64,000 bases of DNA from Thomasclavelia spiroformis DSM 1552 (GTDB lineage Bacteria > Bacillota_I > Bacilli_A > Erysipelotrichales > Coprobacillaceae). Both the position numbers and the translations under genes were made by a program. The stretch covers positions 868,001 through 932,000 of the forward strand of contig NZ_CP102275.1 in assembly GCF_025149465.1 (NCBI RefSeq), written 5' to 3'. Each line of letters opens with the position of its first letter. Positions within the stretch are counted from its first letter, which is position 1. This document shows positions 44,075-52,697 of the stretch, piece by piece. The notes under the pieces are model-generated. The model was not told the DNA's origin. It worked only from the letters and a program-made list of their open reading frames with translations, and searched no databases.

Positions 44075-44836
44075 ATGAAAAAGAAGCAAAAAGAAATGTA
44101 TGATGATTATAAACGTAATCCAGTCAGATCGATTTTAAAAGAAAAAAAAGCTAGACGAAGAAGAAAAAGGATTAAAGCTTTATTAGTTATTTTTGTACTT
44201 GTTTTGATTGCTTCTTTTTTTGCCAGTGATTATAGTAGGATAAAATCGATTGATGTTACAGGAAATGAATTGATTGATACTCAAGAGATTATTAAAGCTA
44301 GTGATGTAAAAATACACCAAAGTTTTACCTTTTTTATAAACAATAACAAAATAGTATCTAATATAAAAAAATTACCATTTGTTAAAAGTGTAGACGTTTC
44401 TAAAGATTTGTCAGGAAAAGTTTCAATTCAAGTAGTTGAAAATGATCCAATTGGTCAATGTACAATTAATGATGTATTATATTTAATTGATGAAAAAGGT
44501 AAAATTGCTATTGATGATCAAAGAAAATTAATAAATTATGTACAACGTTGTCCTAAAATGAATAATTTTAATGAAAAAGTTTTAAAAGCTTTTGCTAAAG
44601 AATATGCAAAAATTCCCTATTCAGTTATTAGTCAGATTTCAAGTATAAATTATGCTCCACAAAATGCCGATGAAACTCGATGTGAGTTTATTATGGATGA
44701 TGGTAAAATTTTATATTTGAGATATGATCAAATGGCTAATCAGTTAAAAGGAAATTATTATGCTTTGTTGATGGAAAAATATCCAGATGATAAATATTAT
44801 GATTTTTTAGGGAAGTATGTGTATCGAAGTAAATAA
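44075..44836 (+). CDS. divIB: Cell division protein DivIB/FtsQ
   Basis: The 253 residues begin with a basic cytoplasmic tail (KEKKARRRRKRIK). One membrane helix follows at about residues 33-50, then the POTRA domain (IKSIDVTGNELIDTQEI, KLPFVKSVDVSKDL) and the beta domain. It bridges early and late divisome proteins on the outer membrane face. Position between murB and ftsA agrees. Confidence 0.9.
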   Translation: MKKKQKEMYDDYKRNPVRSILKEKKARRRRKRIKALLVIFVLVLIASFFASDYSRIKSIDVTGNELIDTQEIIKASDVKIHQSFTFFINNNKIVSNIKKLPFVKSVDVSKDLSGKVSIQVVENDPIGQCTINDVLYLIDEKGKIAIDDQRKLINYVQRCPKMNNFNEKVLKAFAKEYAKIPYSVISQISSINYAPQNADETRCEFIMDDGKILYLRYDQMANQLKGNYYALLMEKYPDDKYYDFLGKYVYRSK

Positions 44837-44863
44837 TTTGTGACTAAAGGAGTTTAAAAACTG

Positions 44864-44891
44864 TTGCATTTATGCTAGAATTGTATATATT
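44864..44891 (+). promoter_or_regulatory. Candidate promoter of ftsA-ftsZ
   Basis: TTGCAT (44864-44869) and TATATT (44886-44891) are 16 bases apart. An overlapping extended -10, TGCTAGAAT (44873-44881), is an alternative. The leader is short before the AAGGGAG ribosome binding site. Confidence 0.4.
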
Positions 44892-44909
44892 AAGAAAGGG
44901 AGATACGTG

Positions 44910-46169
44910 ATGAAAAATATTTACGCTATTTTAGATATTGGTAGTGCAACATTAAAGTTTCTTGTTGCAGAAATAAGTAATCTTAATGCCAATGTATTAT
45001 TTGTTAAAACAATTCCTAGTCATGGCGTGAAAAAAGGAATTATTGAAGATGACCGTATCTTAACTAGAGATATACAAAAAGTAATTAAAGAAGCAGAAGA
45101 ATTTTTAAAGACAAAAATTACAAGTGTCGCTTTGACAATTCCAACGATAAAAGCTAAATTATATCAAAGTGATAGTAGTATTAGTCTTAAAGATGATGGT
45201 TCTAAAATTACTAATGAGGATATTTTGAGGGTATTACGTTTATCCGCTAAATTTAAGCGTTCTAAAGATGAAGAAGTGGTGTCAATTATTCCAGTTAGAT
45301 ATCACAGCGATAAAGGTGCTACTGTTGAAGCACCAATTGGTGAAGTTTCAAGAAATTTGATTGTTGATGCTTTAGTTATTACAACGAGTAAGGAACTGCT
45401 TTATCCATATATCTCAGCAGTTGAAAAATGTGGGATTGAAGTACTTGATATTACAATCAATGCTTTTGCATGCGCTAAAGAAGCATTTGATGCTGCTTAT
45501 CTTCAAGAGGGTGCTGTGTTAATAGATATAGGATATAAAACATCAACCATTTCATTTTATAAAGATGGATACTTGCAATACTTGACAGTATGTCAAGTAG
45601 GAGGTTATGATTTTACTAGAAATGTTGCGCAAAATATGCAGATTTCGATGAATCAGGCAGAAACTTATAAAATAAAATATGGATCATTAGATGTTACTAA
45701 AGGTCAAAATGATATTATTCATACTACCGTTATAGATGGTAAAAAGCACGATTATACGCAACAAGATCTTGCAGATATCTTAAAAGAGAGTGCGTATAAT
45801 GTAATTGGAAAAATTAAAGAAAAAATTGCTGTAATTGATAGTGCTGGTAAATATGAAACATTGATTGTTGGTGGTGGCGGTGAGCTGGAAATGATTGATA
45901 CGATTGCAAGTGAAGTATTGGAATGTCCAGTTAGGGTATATCGTCCTCAGACAATCGGTGCTCGGGATATGTCATTAGTCGGTACAATTGGGATGATTTA
46001 TTATTTGATGGAAAGAAATAAAATTGTAGGTAATTATACACCTTCATTGGTGTTGCCAGATATTTCTAATACAATGTCTGTTAGATTTAAGGGGCTTACT
46101 AAGACTAGTCCTAAAAATCAAAATGGAAAAATGTCTAAATTGATAGATTCGTTTTTTAGTGAGGATTAA
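44910..46169 (+). CDS. ftsA: Cell division protein FtsA
   Basis: ATG 44910 is preferred over GTG 44907 given AAGGGAG upstream. The actin-like ATPase starts AILDIGSATLKFLVAEI (phosphate 1 loop), with VALTIPTIKAKLYQS in the 1C region, VLIDIGYKTSTISFYKDG (phosphate 2), and LIVGGGGELEMIDTIA (adenosine motif). A short basic amphipathic tail near the C-terminus (KLIDSFFSED) may tether it to the membrane. It anchors FtsZ filaments; ftsZ follows by 26 bases. Confidence 0.93.
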   Translation: MKNIYAILDIGSATLKFLVAEISNLNANVLFVKTIPSHGVKKGIIEDDRILTRDIQKVIKEAEEFLKTKITSVALTIPTIKAKLYQSDSSISLKDDGSKITNEDILRVLRLSAKFKRSKDEEVVSIIPVRYHSDKGATVEAPIGEVSRNLIVDALVITTSKELLYPYISAVEKCGIEVLDITINAFACAKEAFDAAYLQEGAVLIDIGYKTSTISFYKDGYLQYLTVCQVGGYDFTRNVAQNMQISMNQAETYKIKYGSLDVTKGQNDIIHTTVIDGKKHDYTQQDLADILKESAYNVIGKIKEKIAVIDSAGKYETLIVGGGGELEMIDTIASEVLECPVRVYRPQTIGARDMSLVGTIGMIYYLMERNKIVGNYTPSLVLPDISNTMSVRFKGLTKTSPKNQNGKMSKLIDSFFSED

Positions 46170-46195
46170 TATAAGAAGAGAGGAAATAGGTTATC

Positions 46196-47293
46196 ATGAG
46201 TGAAGAATTAGGATTTGAACAAGTAGCACGAATTAAAGTAATTGGTGTTGGTGGTGGTGGTAACAATGCTGTAAATCGAATGGTAGAAGAAGGTCTGGAA
46301 GGGGTAGAATTCTATGTTGCCAATACTGATTTACAAGTATTGAAACGTTCACCAGTTAAAAATAAAATTGAATTAGGTCGTGAATTGACTAAAGGATTAG
46401 GAGCAGGTGGAGAACCAGAAATTGGTAAAAAAGCGGCTCTTGAATCTGAAGCAGAAATTCGTAAAGTTTTAGAAGGTGCTGATATGGTATTCATCGCTGC
46501 AGGTATGGGTGGTGGAACCGGAACTGGTGCTGCTCCTGTTTTTGCTAAGATTGCTCGTGAATTAGGGGCGTTAACAGTAGGAGTTATTACTCGACCTTTT
46601 ACATTTGAAGGAATGAGAAGAAAGAAACAAGCAGCAGCTGGGATTGAAGAATTACGTGCTAACGTAGATTCAATCATCACTGTATCAAATGACCGTTTGT
46701 TACAATTGATCGGTGGTCGCCCAATGCAAGAAGCATTTAGAGAAGCTGATAATGTATTGCGCCAAGGAGTTCAAACAATTACTGACTTAATTGCAATTCC
46801 TGCATTTATCAATTTGGACTTTGCAGACGTTTCAGCAGTTATGAAAAACCGTGGTAATGCTTTAATTGGTATTGGGATGGCTAAAGGTGATAACCGTGCT
46901 AAAGAAGCAGCTAAAGCAGCTATTTCTTCACCACTGTTAGAAGTTTCAGTAGCTGGTGCTAAAGATGCTATTATCAATGTTACTGGTGGTGCAAATATTT
47001 CATTGTTTGATGCTAATATTGCTTTAGAAACAATTTCTAAAGAAGTTGGTGATGATATTAATACATATTTAGGTATTGCAATTAATGAACAATTAGATGA
47101 TGAAATTATTGTTACAGTAATTGCTACTGGTTTTGAAGATGAAAAAGAAGATGATTTTAGTCAACGTACTAATATGTTAAAACGTAGTAATGATGATTCA
47201 TCATCAATGTCATCACGCTATAATCCAACTGAAGAAGAAGACGACGATGATGGAGATTTTCCACCTGCATTTATTAAAAATAGAAGAATTTAA
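46196..47293 (+). CDS. ftsZ: Cell division protein FtsZ
   Basis: The 365-residue tubulin homologue has [17 protein letters not shown], the GTP-binding [10 protein letters not shown] signature, [12 protein letters not shown] and the T7-loop NLDFADV. The variable linker is short and acidic, and the C-terminal peptide [13 protein letters not shown] corresponds to the FtsA/SepF-binding tail. GAGAGGAAATAGG precedes the ATG. Its codon use is more optimised than that of the neighbours, as expected for an abundant protein. Confidence 0.97.
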   Translation: MSEELGFEQVARIKVIGVGGGGNNAVNRMVEEGLEGVEFYVANTDLQVLKRSPVKNKIELGRELTKGLGAGGEPEIGKKAALESEAEIRKVLEGADMVFIAAGMGGGTGTGAAPVFAKIARELGALTVGVITRPFTFEGMRRKKQAAAGIEELRANVDSIITVSNDRLLQLIGGRPMQEAFREADNVLRQGVQTITDLIAIPAFINLDFADVSAVMKNRGNALIGIGMAKGDNRAKEAAKAAISSPLLEVSVAGAKDAIINVTGGANISLFDANIALETISKEVGDDINTYLGIAINEQLDDEIIVTVIATGFEDEKEDDFSQRTNMLKRSNDDSSSMSSRYNPTEEEDDDDGDFPPAFIKNRRI

Positions 47294-47297
47294 AATA

Positions 47298-47323
47298 AGC
47301 TAACATTGTTAGCTAATTTTATT
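47298..47323 (+). terminator. Weak terminator after ftsZ
   Basis: AGCTAAC (47298-47304) pairs with GTTAGCT (47308-47314) around a three-base loop, followed by AATTTTATT. The T-run is short, so readthrough into proC is likely. Confidence 0.5.
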
Positions 47324-47337
47324 AAGGAGGAAAAGTG

Positions 47338-48114
47338 ATGAAAAAAATAGGTTTTATCGGAATGGGTAATATGGCTAGTGCAATTGCTGGTGGAATAATT
47401 AAAAGTGGTTTTATTGATGGAAAAAATGTTTATGCTTTTGATATTGATAGTGATAAATTAGCTAAAATGAATTCAAAGTTTGAAATTATAGGTTGTAAAA
47501 GTGAAATCGATTTGGTTGAAACAGTAGATATGATCGTTATGGCGGTTAAACCAAATATTGTTGAAGATGTTATTTTGAAAGTAAAAGCTAAATTGGAAAA
47601 TAAAGCAGTTATTTCAATTGTAGCTGGCTATGATTTTACTTTATATAATCAATTATTATTACCAACTACTAGACACCTTACAATTATGCCTAATACCCCA
47701 GCATTAGTATTAAATGGGATGACTTTGTTTGAAAAAGAAAATTCATTAACTAATGATGAATTAGAATTTGCAACAAAAATGTTTTCTAGTATTGGAGAAG
47801 TAGTAGTACTTCCTACTTATCAAATGAAAGCAGGTGGAAGTATTAGCGGATGCGGTCCAGCCTTTGTTTATATGTTTATTGAAGCGATGGCTGATGGTGG
47901 CGTAAGTTTAGGATTACCACGTGATGTTGCTTATAAATTAGCAAGTCAAACTTTGATTGGTTCAGGAATGATGCAAAAAATAACAAAATTACATCCTGGT
48001 GTTTTAAAAGATCAGGTTTGTTCTCCAGGTGGAATTACAATTAAAGGGGTTGAAGCATTAGAAGAAAATGGTTTCCGTAATGCAATTATTAAAGCAATTA
48101 AAGAATCTAATTAG
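47338..48114 (+). CDS. proC: Pyrroline-5-carboxylate reductase ProC
   Basis: ATG 47338 follows AAGGAGG closely (GTG 47335 is the alternative). The 258-residue enzyme has the NAD(P) loop GFIGMGNMASAIAGGI, MAVKPNIVEDV, RHLTIMPNTPALV, SGCGPAFVYMFIEAMADGG and DQVCSPGGITIKGVEALEENG. It makes L-proline from pyrroline-5-carboxylate. proC after ftsZ is unusual compared with B. subtilis but fits as a housekeeping gene. Confidence 0.94.
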   Translation: MKKIGFIGMGNMASAIAGGIIKSGFIDGKNVYAFDIDSDKLAKMNSKFEIIGCKSEIDLVETVDMIVMAVKPNIVEDVILKVKAKLENKAVISIVAGYDFTLYNQLLLPTTRHLTIMPNTPALVLNGMTLFEKENSLTNDELEFATKMFSSIGEVVVLPTYQMKAGGSISGCGPAFVYMFIEAMADGGVSLGLPRDVAYKLASQTLIGSGMMQKITKLHPGVLKDQVCSPGGITIKGVEALEENGFRNAIIKAIKESN

Positions 48115-48132
48115 GATCGTCAGATCCTTTTT
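48113..48132 (+). terminator. Terminator after proC
   Basis: AGGATC (48113-48118) pairs with GATCCT (48123-48128) around GTCA, followed by TTTTATTTTA. Confidence 0.72.
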
Positions 48133-48186
48133 ATTTTATGACATATTTTTAAGGTAAAAAGAGCTATGATAACAAGGGGTGAGGTG

Positions 48187-48924
48187 ATGGAGGTATATGT
48201 TGAGGTTACTTTTTTAACGAATTTTTTAATCATTTTATCGTCTTTAGAGATGATGGGGATATTACTTTGTAAAGAAATGAGTTATTTACAAGTTTTAAAA
48301 GAAAGTTTTTTATTAAGCTTTTCGGTTTTGTTATTATATATAGATAGTTATAGTTGGATGATTTTAATTATTTGGTTAGTTATTTTTTATTTGTTATATC
48401 AAAAACAGATATTTTTATATTATCCGGTATTTTTATTTATCTATTTTTCAATTTTGTATTTTGTTAGTTCTTTTATTTATGAATCTTTTATTTATAATGG
48501 CATATTAATTGTACCGGTTAGTTTTAGTAGTTTTGTATTATTTATTGTTGGTTTGTTATTTGTATTGCTTCAAATTATGTTTATTGTTTATTTGAAAAGG
48601 AAAGTAAGAATTAATAGTTATTTATATCCAGTGGAATTATTTTATGCTGGTAAGCAGTATGTATTTAATGGTTTTCTAGATAGTGGTAATGAGGTTTATT
48701 ATGAAGGGTTTCCGTTAATTTTAATTAATGAAAAAATTATTGATAAATATGAAATAATTGATGTTGTTGAGTTAAATGATTTAAGAAGTGATTTTATTGG
48801 TGTAATCAAAGTAGATACTTTGGCAATTAATAATCAATTATTAGAAAATATATATGTAGGGGTTATTAGAGGAATCAAGTATGATTGTTTATTAAATAAA
48901 TCGTTAATGGGGGGCATACTATAA
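48187..48924 (+). CDS. spoIIGA: Sigma-E processing peptidase SpoIIGA
   Basis: ATG 48187 ([17 protein letters not shown]) follows GGGGTGAGG; the ATG at 48166 is upstream of that site and unlikely. Five hydrophobic helices fill the first ~140 residues. The aspartic protease domain holds [16 protein letters not shown], with the catalytic DSGN. In sporulation this membrane protease cleaves pro-sigma-E in the mother cell after a signal from the forespore. At 245 residues it is shorter than B. subtilis SpoIIGA. Its stop overlaps the sigE start (TAATG). Confidence 0.87.
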   Translation: MEVYVEVTFLTNFLIILSSLEMMGILLCKEMSYLQVLKESFLLSFSVLLLYIDSYSWMILIIWLVIFYLLYQKQIFLYYPVFLFIYFSILYFVSSFIYESFIYNGILIVPVSFSSFVLFIVGLLFVLLQIMFIVYLKRKVRINSYLYPVELFYAGKQYVFNGFLDSGNEVYYEGFPLILINEKIIDKYEIIDVVELNDLRSDFIGVIKVDTLAINNQLLENIYVGVIRGIKYDCLLNKSLMGGIL

Positions 48925-49619
48925 TGATAAAATTAATTTTAAAATTATTAAATAAAACTAAGTATCTTTATTATGTTGGTAGACATGATGTATTACCACC
49001 ACCACTTAATGCTTTTGAAGAAAAAGAAGCGTTAGAAAAATTGGCTAAAGGTGATAATGATGCTCGTGATTTATTAATTGAGCATAATTTACGTTTAGTT
49101 GTATACGTTGCAAAAAGATATGATACTAATCAAAATGGTGGTATTGAAGATTTAATTAGTATAGGAACGATTGGCTTAGTAAAAGCAATCAATACTTTTA
49201 AAACTGATAAAAATATAAAATTAGCAACATATGCATCACGTTGTATTGAAAATGAAATATTAATGTTTTTAAGAAAGAATAATAAGTTACGACATGAAAT
49301 ATCACTTGATGAGCCATTAAATATTGATTATGATGGAAATGAATTGTTGCTTTCAGATATTATTGGTACTGATAGTGATATCGTAAAAAATGAATTAGAA
49401 CAAAGTGATCAGCGAACAATGTTTTATGAAGCATTTAAAGATTTGTCAAAGCGTGAAAAAGAAATTTTAATGTTAAGATATGGTTTAATGAATTATGATG
49501 AATTAACTCAAAAAGATGTTGCTAAAATGATGGGAATTTCGCAATCATATATTTCTAGATTAGAAAAAAAGATTATTAAAAAATTAAGAAATAAACTAAA
49601 TTATAATGAGATAAAATAG
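48924..49619 (+). CDS. sigE: Sporulation sigma factor SigE (pro-sigma-E)
   Basis: The 231-residue sigma-70 factor begins with a hydrophobic/basic pro-sequence ([19 protein letters not shown], then PPPL), the part removed by SpoIIGA. Region 2 shows [31 protein letters not shown] and [19 protein letters not shown]. Region 4 has [12 protein letters not shown] and [21 protein letters not shown]. It directs early mother-cell transcription. Coupling to spoIIGA by overlap is as expected. Confidence 0.94.
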   Translation: MIKLILKLLNKTKYLYYVGRHDVLPPPLNAFEEKEALEKLAKGDNDARDLLIEHNLRLVVYVAKRYDTNQNGGIEDLISIGTIGLVKAINTFKTDKNIKLATYASRCIENEILMFLRKNNKLRHEISLDEPLNIDYDGNELLLSDIIGTDSDIVKNELEQSDQRTMFYEAFKDLSKREKEILMLRYGLMNYDELTQKDVAKMMGISQSYISRLEKKIIKKLRNKLNYNEIK

Positions 49620-49667
49620 GTATAATTTTGTCATATTTGCTAAAAATAATGATGAAAGAAGGCAAAT

Positions 49668-50444
49668 ATGAATAATTATCAGATTATTATAAATGGTTAT
49701 CATGAACCAAGAAAAAAATTAACTACCAAAGAAACATATGCATTAATAGATGAATATCAAAAAACTAAAGATGAAAGAATAAAAGAAAAATTAGTCAATG
49801 ATAATATTAAATTAGTTATTTCAATGACTAAACGATTTTATAATCGAAGTGATGGCTGTGATGATTTGTTTCAAGTAGGTATGATTGGTTTAATCAAAGC
49901 GATAGAAAACTTTAATACTAGTTATGATTTAAAGTTTTCTACATATGCTGTTCCTTTAATTATTGGTGAGATGAAACGTTATTTAAGAGATAATCATCAA
50001 ATTAAAATATCTCGTTCTTTAAAGGATATTGCTTATAAGATATTAAAGATAAAAGATGAATATTTAAATAAGTTTCAAAGAGAACCAACAATCAAAGAAT
50101 TAGCTAAAAAATTAGATATTGATCAAAGTGTCATTGTTGAAGCACTTTTATCAACTAATAGTGTTGCTTCTTTACAAGAAGAGGTAAAAAATAGTGATGG
50201 TAATAGTTTAAAGATGATTGATTCATTAAGTGATGAAAAAGCAGGTGTATTAAAGACTAATGAACGAATTGATTTATATGATGCTTTAAAATCATTAAGT
50301 CAAAAAGAACATGATGTGATAAAGCAAAGATATTTTGAAGGCTTGTCACAAAGTGAAATAGCTAAAGAATTATTTATTTCGCAAGCTCAAGTATCTAGAA
50401 TTGAAAAAAAAGCTTTAAACACTCTACATAATTACCTGAAATAA
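49668..50444 (+). CDS. sigG: Sporulation sigma factor SigG
   Basis: The 258-residue sigma factor has region 2 KLVISMTKRFYNRS, DLFQVGMIGLIKAIENF and FSTYAVPLIIGEMKRYLRD, region 3 REPTIKELAKKL, and region 4 EHDVIKQRYFEGLSQSEIAKEL and SQAQVSRIEKKAL. The short N-terminal arm and lack of a pro-sequence fit SigG, the late forespore sigma factor, and the gene follows sigE as in B. subtilis. AAGAAGGC precedes the ATG. Confidence 0.93.
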   Translation: MNNYQIIINGYHEPRKKLTTKETYALIDEYQKTKDERIKEKLVNDNIKLVISMTKRFYNRSDGCDDLFQVGMIGLIKAIENFNTSYDLKFSTYAVPLIIGEMKRYLRDNHQIKISRSLKDIAYKILKIKDEYLNKFQREPTIKELAKKLDIDQSVIVEALLSTNSVASLQEEVKNSDGNSLKMIDSLSDEKAGVLKTNERIDLYDALKSLSQKEHDVIKQRYFEGLSQSEIAKELFISQAQVSRIEKKALNTLHNYLK

Positions 50445-50467
50445 TCATATATATTAATGGTGATTTG

Positions 50468-50707
50468 ATGAGATTTGTAAAATTACAATCAAAGGATGTT
50501 GTTAATGTTGTAGATGGATGTAAAGTTGGCTTTATTAGTGATATTGAGATTGATTGGTGTACTAGGTGTATTCAGGCAATTATTGTAGAGAAGTATAGTT
50601 TTTTTAAGTTATTTTGTTTTTTTAAAGAAACACCCTGTATTGTAATTCCAATTGAATGTGTTGTAAGCATAGGCGGTGATGTAATTCTAGTTACACTAGA
50701 TGGATAA
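50468..50707 (+). CDS. ymxH: YlmC/YmxH family PRC-barrel protein
   Basis: This 79-residue protein (ATG 50468; TTG 50465 is alternative) reads VVNVVDGCKVGFISDIEID and later CIVIPIECVVSIGGDVILV, the pattern of the small PRC-barrel proteins found after sigG. Family members are linked to sporulation but not well understood. A strong terminator follows. Confidence 0.83.
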   Translation: MRFVKLQSKDVVNVVDGCKVGFISDIEIDWCTRCIQAIIVEKYSFFKLFCFFKETPCIVIPIECVVSIGGDVILVTLDG

Positions 50708-50732
50708 AAGACATTGCTGTCTTTTATTTTGT
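50706..50732 (+). terminator. Terminator after ymxH
   Basis: AAAAGACA (50706-50713) pairs with TGTCTTTT (50718-50725) around TTGC, followed by ATTTTGTTTTTTT. Confidence 0.85.
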
Positions 50733-50762
50733 TTTTTTATGCTTTTATGATTAGTTTTTTTG

Positions 50763-50771
50763 TGTTATAAT
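50763..50771 (+). promoter_or_regulatory. Extended -10 promoter of sepF
   Basis: TGTTATAAT is a consensus -10 with TGn. It follows the ymxH terminator and lies 31 bases before the sepF start, so the division genes downstream have a promoter separate from the sporulation block. Confidence 0.6.
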
Positions 50772-50802
50772 GGGCTAGTAATAAAATAAGGAGGAATGCT
50801 TC

Positions 50803-51237
50803 ATGGGATACGGAGAAAAAGTAAAAAAGTGGTTTTTTGATGAAGAAGGCGATGATGTTGAAGAATATGATGATGTAGAAATCGATACCGAACCAAAAAC
50901 TAGTTTTTTTGAACAAGCAAAAAATGCAAAGACAAGTGAAGCTATTAGTAAATTGAATTCTAATAAAGATAGTCAGTTAATATTATTTGAACCTAGAGCA
51001 TATGCTGAAACACAAGAGATTGCTAAATATTTAAAAAATAAACAAGCAGTAGTTATTAATTTACATCGTTTACAAAAAGAACAAGCTAAACGTGTTGTTG
51101 ATTTTTTAAGTGGTGTTATTTATGCTATTGATGGAGATATACAAACAATTGGTCCAAAGATTTTCTTATGTGCACCTAAAAATATTAGTGTTTCAGGAAA
51201 TATTGATGTGACGGATGAGGAATCTGTTGATAAATAA
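50803..51237 (+). CDS. sepF: Cell division protein SepF
   Basis: The 144 residues start with the amphipathic membrane-binding helix MGYGEKVKKWFF, then an acidic linker, then the SepF domain: LILFEPRAYAETQEIAKYL, VVINLHRLQKEQAKRVVDFL and ISVSG near the end. SepF tethers FtsZ to the membrane and organises the septum. AAGGAGG precedes the ATG. YlmD, YlmE and YlmG, which flank sepF in B. subtilis, are absent. Confidence 0.93.
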   Translation: MGYGEKVKKWFFDEEGDDVEEYDDVEIDTEPKTSFFEQAKNAKTSEAISKLNSNKDSQLILFEPRAYAETQEIAKYLKNKQAVVINLHRLQKEQAKRVVDFLSGVIYAIDGDIQTIGPKIFLCAPKNISVSGNIDVTDEESVDK

Positions 51238-51262
51238 GTATTAGTAAAACTAATACTTTTTA
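51236..51262 (+). terminator. Hairpin overlapping the sepF stop, just before ylmH
   Basis: AAGTATTAGT (51236-51245) pairs with ACTAATACTT (51249-51258) around AAA, followed by TTTAATT. The stem includes the last bases of the sepF stop codon and ends eight bases before the ylmH start. Confidence 0.68.
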
Positions 51263-51265
51263 ATT

Positions 51266-52024
51266 ATGTTTGAACATTTTAAAGGTGAAGAGGCTTTTGT
51301 TAAAAAGATTCTTGAGTTTAAAGATCAAGCATTAGATCGTCAAAGAATCGTCTTAACAAAGTTTTTAAATCCGTATCATCAATCTATTGTTCATAGTGTA
51401 ATTGGTAAATCGGATGAATTGATTGTTTTAGAAAATGGCGGTCTTATTAATAGTGAAACAAAAAGAATGATTATTGCACCAGCTTATTATCAAATTGAAC
51501 AAGATGATTTTGAAATTGTTTTAGTTAAAATTACTTATGCAAAACCTTTTGGTAAATTAACGCATCGGGATATATTAGGAGCATTAATGTCTTTAGGGGT
51601 TAAAAGAGAGTTGTTTGGAGATATTTATGAATATCATGATGTTTTTTATGTAGTAATGGATTTAAAGATATATGATTATGTAAAAAATAATCTTAATTTG
51701 ATTAAACATAGTAAAGTTAAATTATCTTTATCTAATGAAAGTATTGAAATTATACACCAATATACTTGTAAAACTTTTATTGTTTCTTCATTTCGACTTG
51801 ATAAAATAGTTAGTAGCATATATAATTTACCTCGAAGCAAGGCGGTTAATTATATTCGCTCAGGTTTTGTAAAAGTTAATCACAAAGAAGTTGAAGAAAT
51901 AAGCTATTTATGTAATAATAGTGATATAATATCGCTTCGACGTTATGGGCGTGTTAAAATTGTCGATACAAAAAGAGTGACAAAACAGAATAATTACGTC
52001 ATCGAAGGGTATTTTTATAAGTAA
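51266..52024 (+). CDS. ylmH: S4-domain RNA-binding protein YlmH
   Basis: The 252-residue protein has the YlmH core (LTKFLNPYHQSIV, ITYAKPFGKLTHRDILGALMSLG) and a C-terminal S4 domain (FRLDKIVSSIYNLPRSKAVNYIRSGFVKVN). YlmH is a ribosome-associated rescue/quality-control factor and sits in the division cluster by convention. There is no visible ribosome binding site: the start is only eight bases after a terminator-like hairpin. Confidence 0.9.
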   Translation: MFEHFKGEEAFVKKILEFKDQALDRQRIVLTKFLNPYHQSIVHSVIGKSDELIVLENGGLINSETKRMIIAPAYYQIEQDDFEIVLVKITYAKPFGKLTHRDILGALMSLGVKRELFGDIYEYHDVFYVVMDLKIYDYVKNNLNLIKHSKVKLSLSNESIEIIHQYTCKTFIVSSFRLDKIVSSIYNLPRSKAVNYIRSGFVKVNHKEVEEISYLCNNSDIISLRRYGRVKIVDTKRVTKQNNYVIEGYFYK

Positions 52025-52035
52025 GAGGTGAAACG

Positions 52036-52467
52036 ATGAGTGGGATAAAGAAACAATTTATGGGATATGATAAACAAACTGTTGATAATTTGATGATTGA
52101 TTATGAAAATCAGATTAATAAATTGAAAAATCAGATTTCGTCTTTAAATGATGAACTTGATCATCTTAAAGAACAAAATTCTTTGTTGCAACATCGTGTC
52201 AACATTACTGAAAAAACCAATGAAGAAATAGCTCGTCTAGCTTTAAAAGAAGCAAGTGCTTTGATAGATAAAGCAAAACGTAATGCCAATATGATTTTAA
52301 AAGAATCTTTGGATTATGTTCGTTCACTTTCAAGTGAAATGAATGATTTTAAAGATCAGGCAATTAAATTTCGTTCTTCAGTTCAAAAAATGTCACAAGA
52401 TATTTTAGATACGATTGATAATTCAGAAGTTTTCAATCTAATTAACGAAGATGATGAAGAAGAGTAA
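52036..52467 (+). CDS. divIVA: Cell division initiation protein DivIVA
   Basis: This 143-residue coiled-coil protein starts with KQFMGYDKQTVDNLMIDYENQINKL, the DivIVA lipid-binding N-terminus (usually G-Y-x-x-x-x-V-x-x-F). A long coiled coil follows, with EIARLALKEASALIDKAKRNAN. It binds negatively curved membrane at poles and septa. GAGGTG precedes the ATG. It is shorter than B. subtilis DivIVA. Confidence 0.9.
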   Translation: MSGIKKQFMGYDKQTVDNLMIDYENQINKLKNQISSLNDELDHLKEQNSLLQHRVNITEKTNEEIARLALKEASALIDKAKRNANMILKESLDYVRSLSSEMNDFKDQAIKFRSSVQKMSQDILDTIDNSEVFNLINEDDEEE

Positions 52468-52487
52468 ATACAATGAAAGAGACTGTT

Positions 52488-52493
52488 TATAAT
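52488..52493 (+). promoter_or_regulatory. -10 element of the ileS T-box leader
   Basis: A consensus TATAAT lies about 12 bases before the start of T-box stem I. The -35 region is weak. Confidence 0.45.
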
Positions 52494-52499
52494 AAGATG

Positions 52500-52678
52500 T
52501 TTATAGAGAGCTGATGGTCGGTGTAAATCAGTAACTATTATTATAATGAATCACTCTGGAGTAGCGCCTTGAAAATAGTAGGGGTGGCCGTTGATCGCGT
52601 TAAGATTTTAAGTGCGTATTGAAAAATACGAAATAAGGTGGTACCGCGAATATTCGTCCTTTGTTGGGACGTTTTTTT
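52500..52678 (+). ncRNA. Isoleucine T-box riboswitch of ileS
   Basis: The leader has the stem I landmarks AGAGAGCTGATGGTCGGTG (52505-52523) and a specifier loop containing ATC (52550-52552, isoleucine) in GAATCACTCTGG. The T-box sequence AGGTGGTACCGCG is at 52636-52648. The terminator CGTCC (52655-52659)/GGACG (52667-52671) with TTTTTTT follows. Uncharged tRNA-Ile would favour the antiterminator and switch on ileS. Confidence 0.94.
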
Positions 52679-52697
52679 ATTTTATGGAGGTAAGAAG

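Noticed and set aside
46312-46680. A 122-codon minus-strand frame inside ftsZ
   Set aside because: Antisense shadow caused by the biased codon use of ftsZ.
48138-48170. ATGACA-N21-TATGAT upstream of spoIIGA, resembling the long-spacer Spo0A-dependent spoIIG promoter
   Set aside because: The predicted start would lie about ten bases before the chosen start codon, inside the ribosome binding site, and no clear Spo0A box was found.
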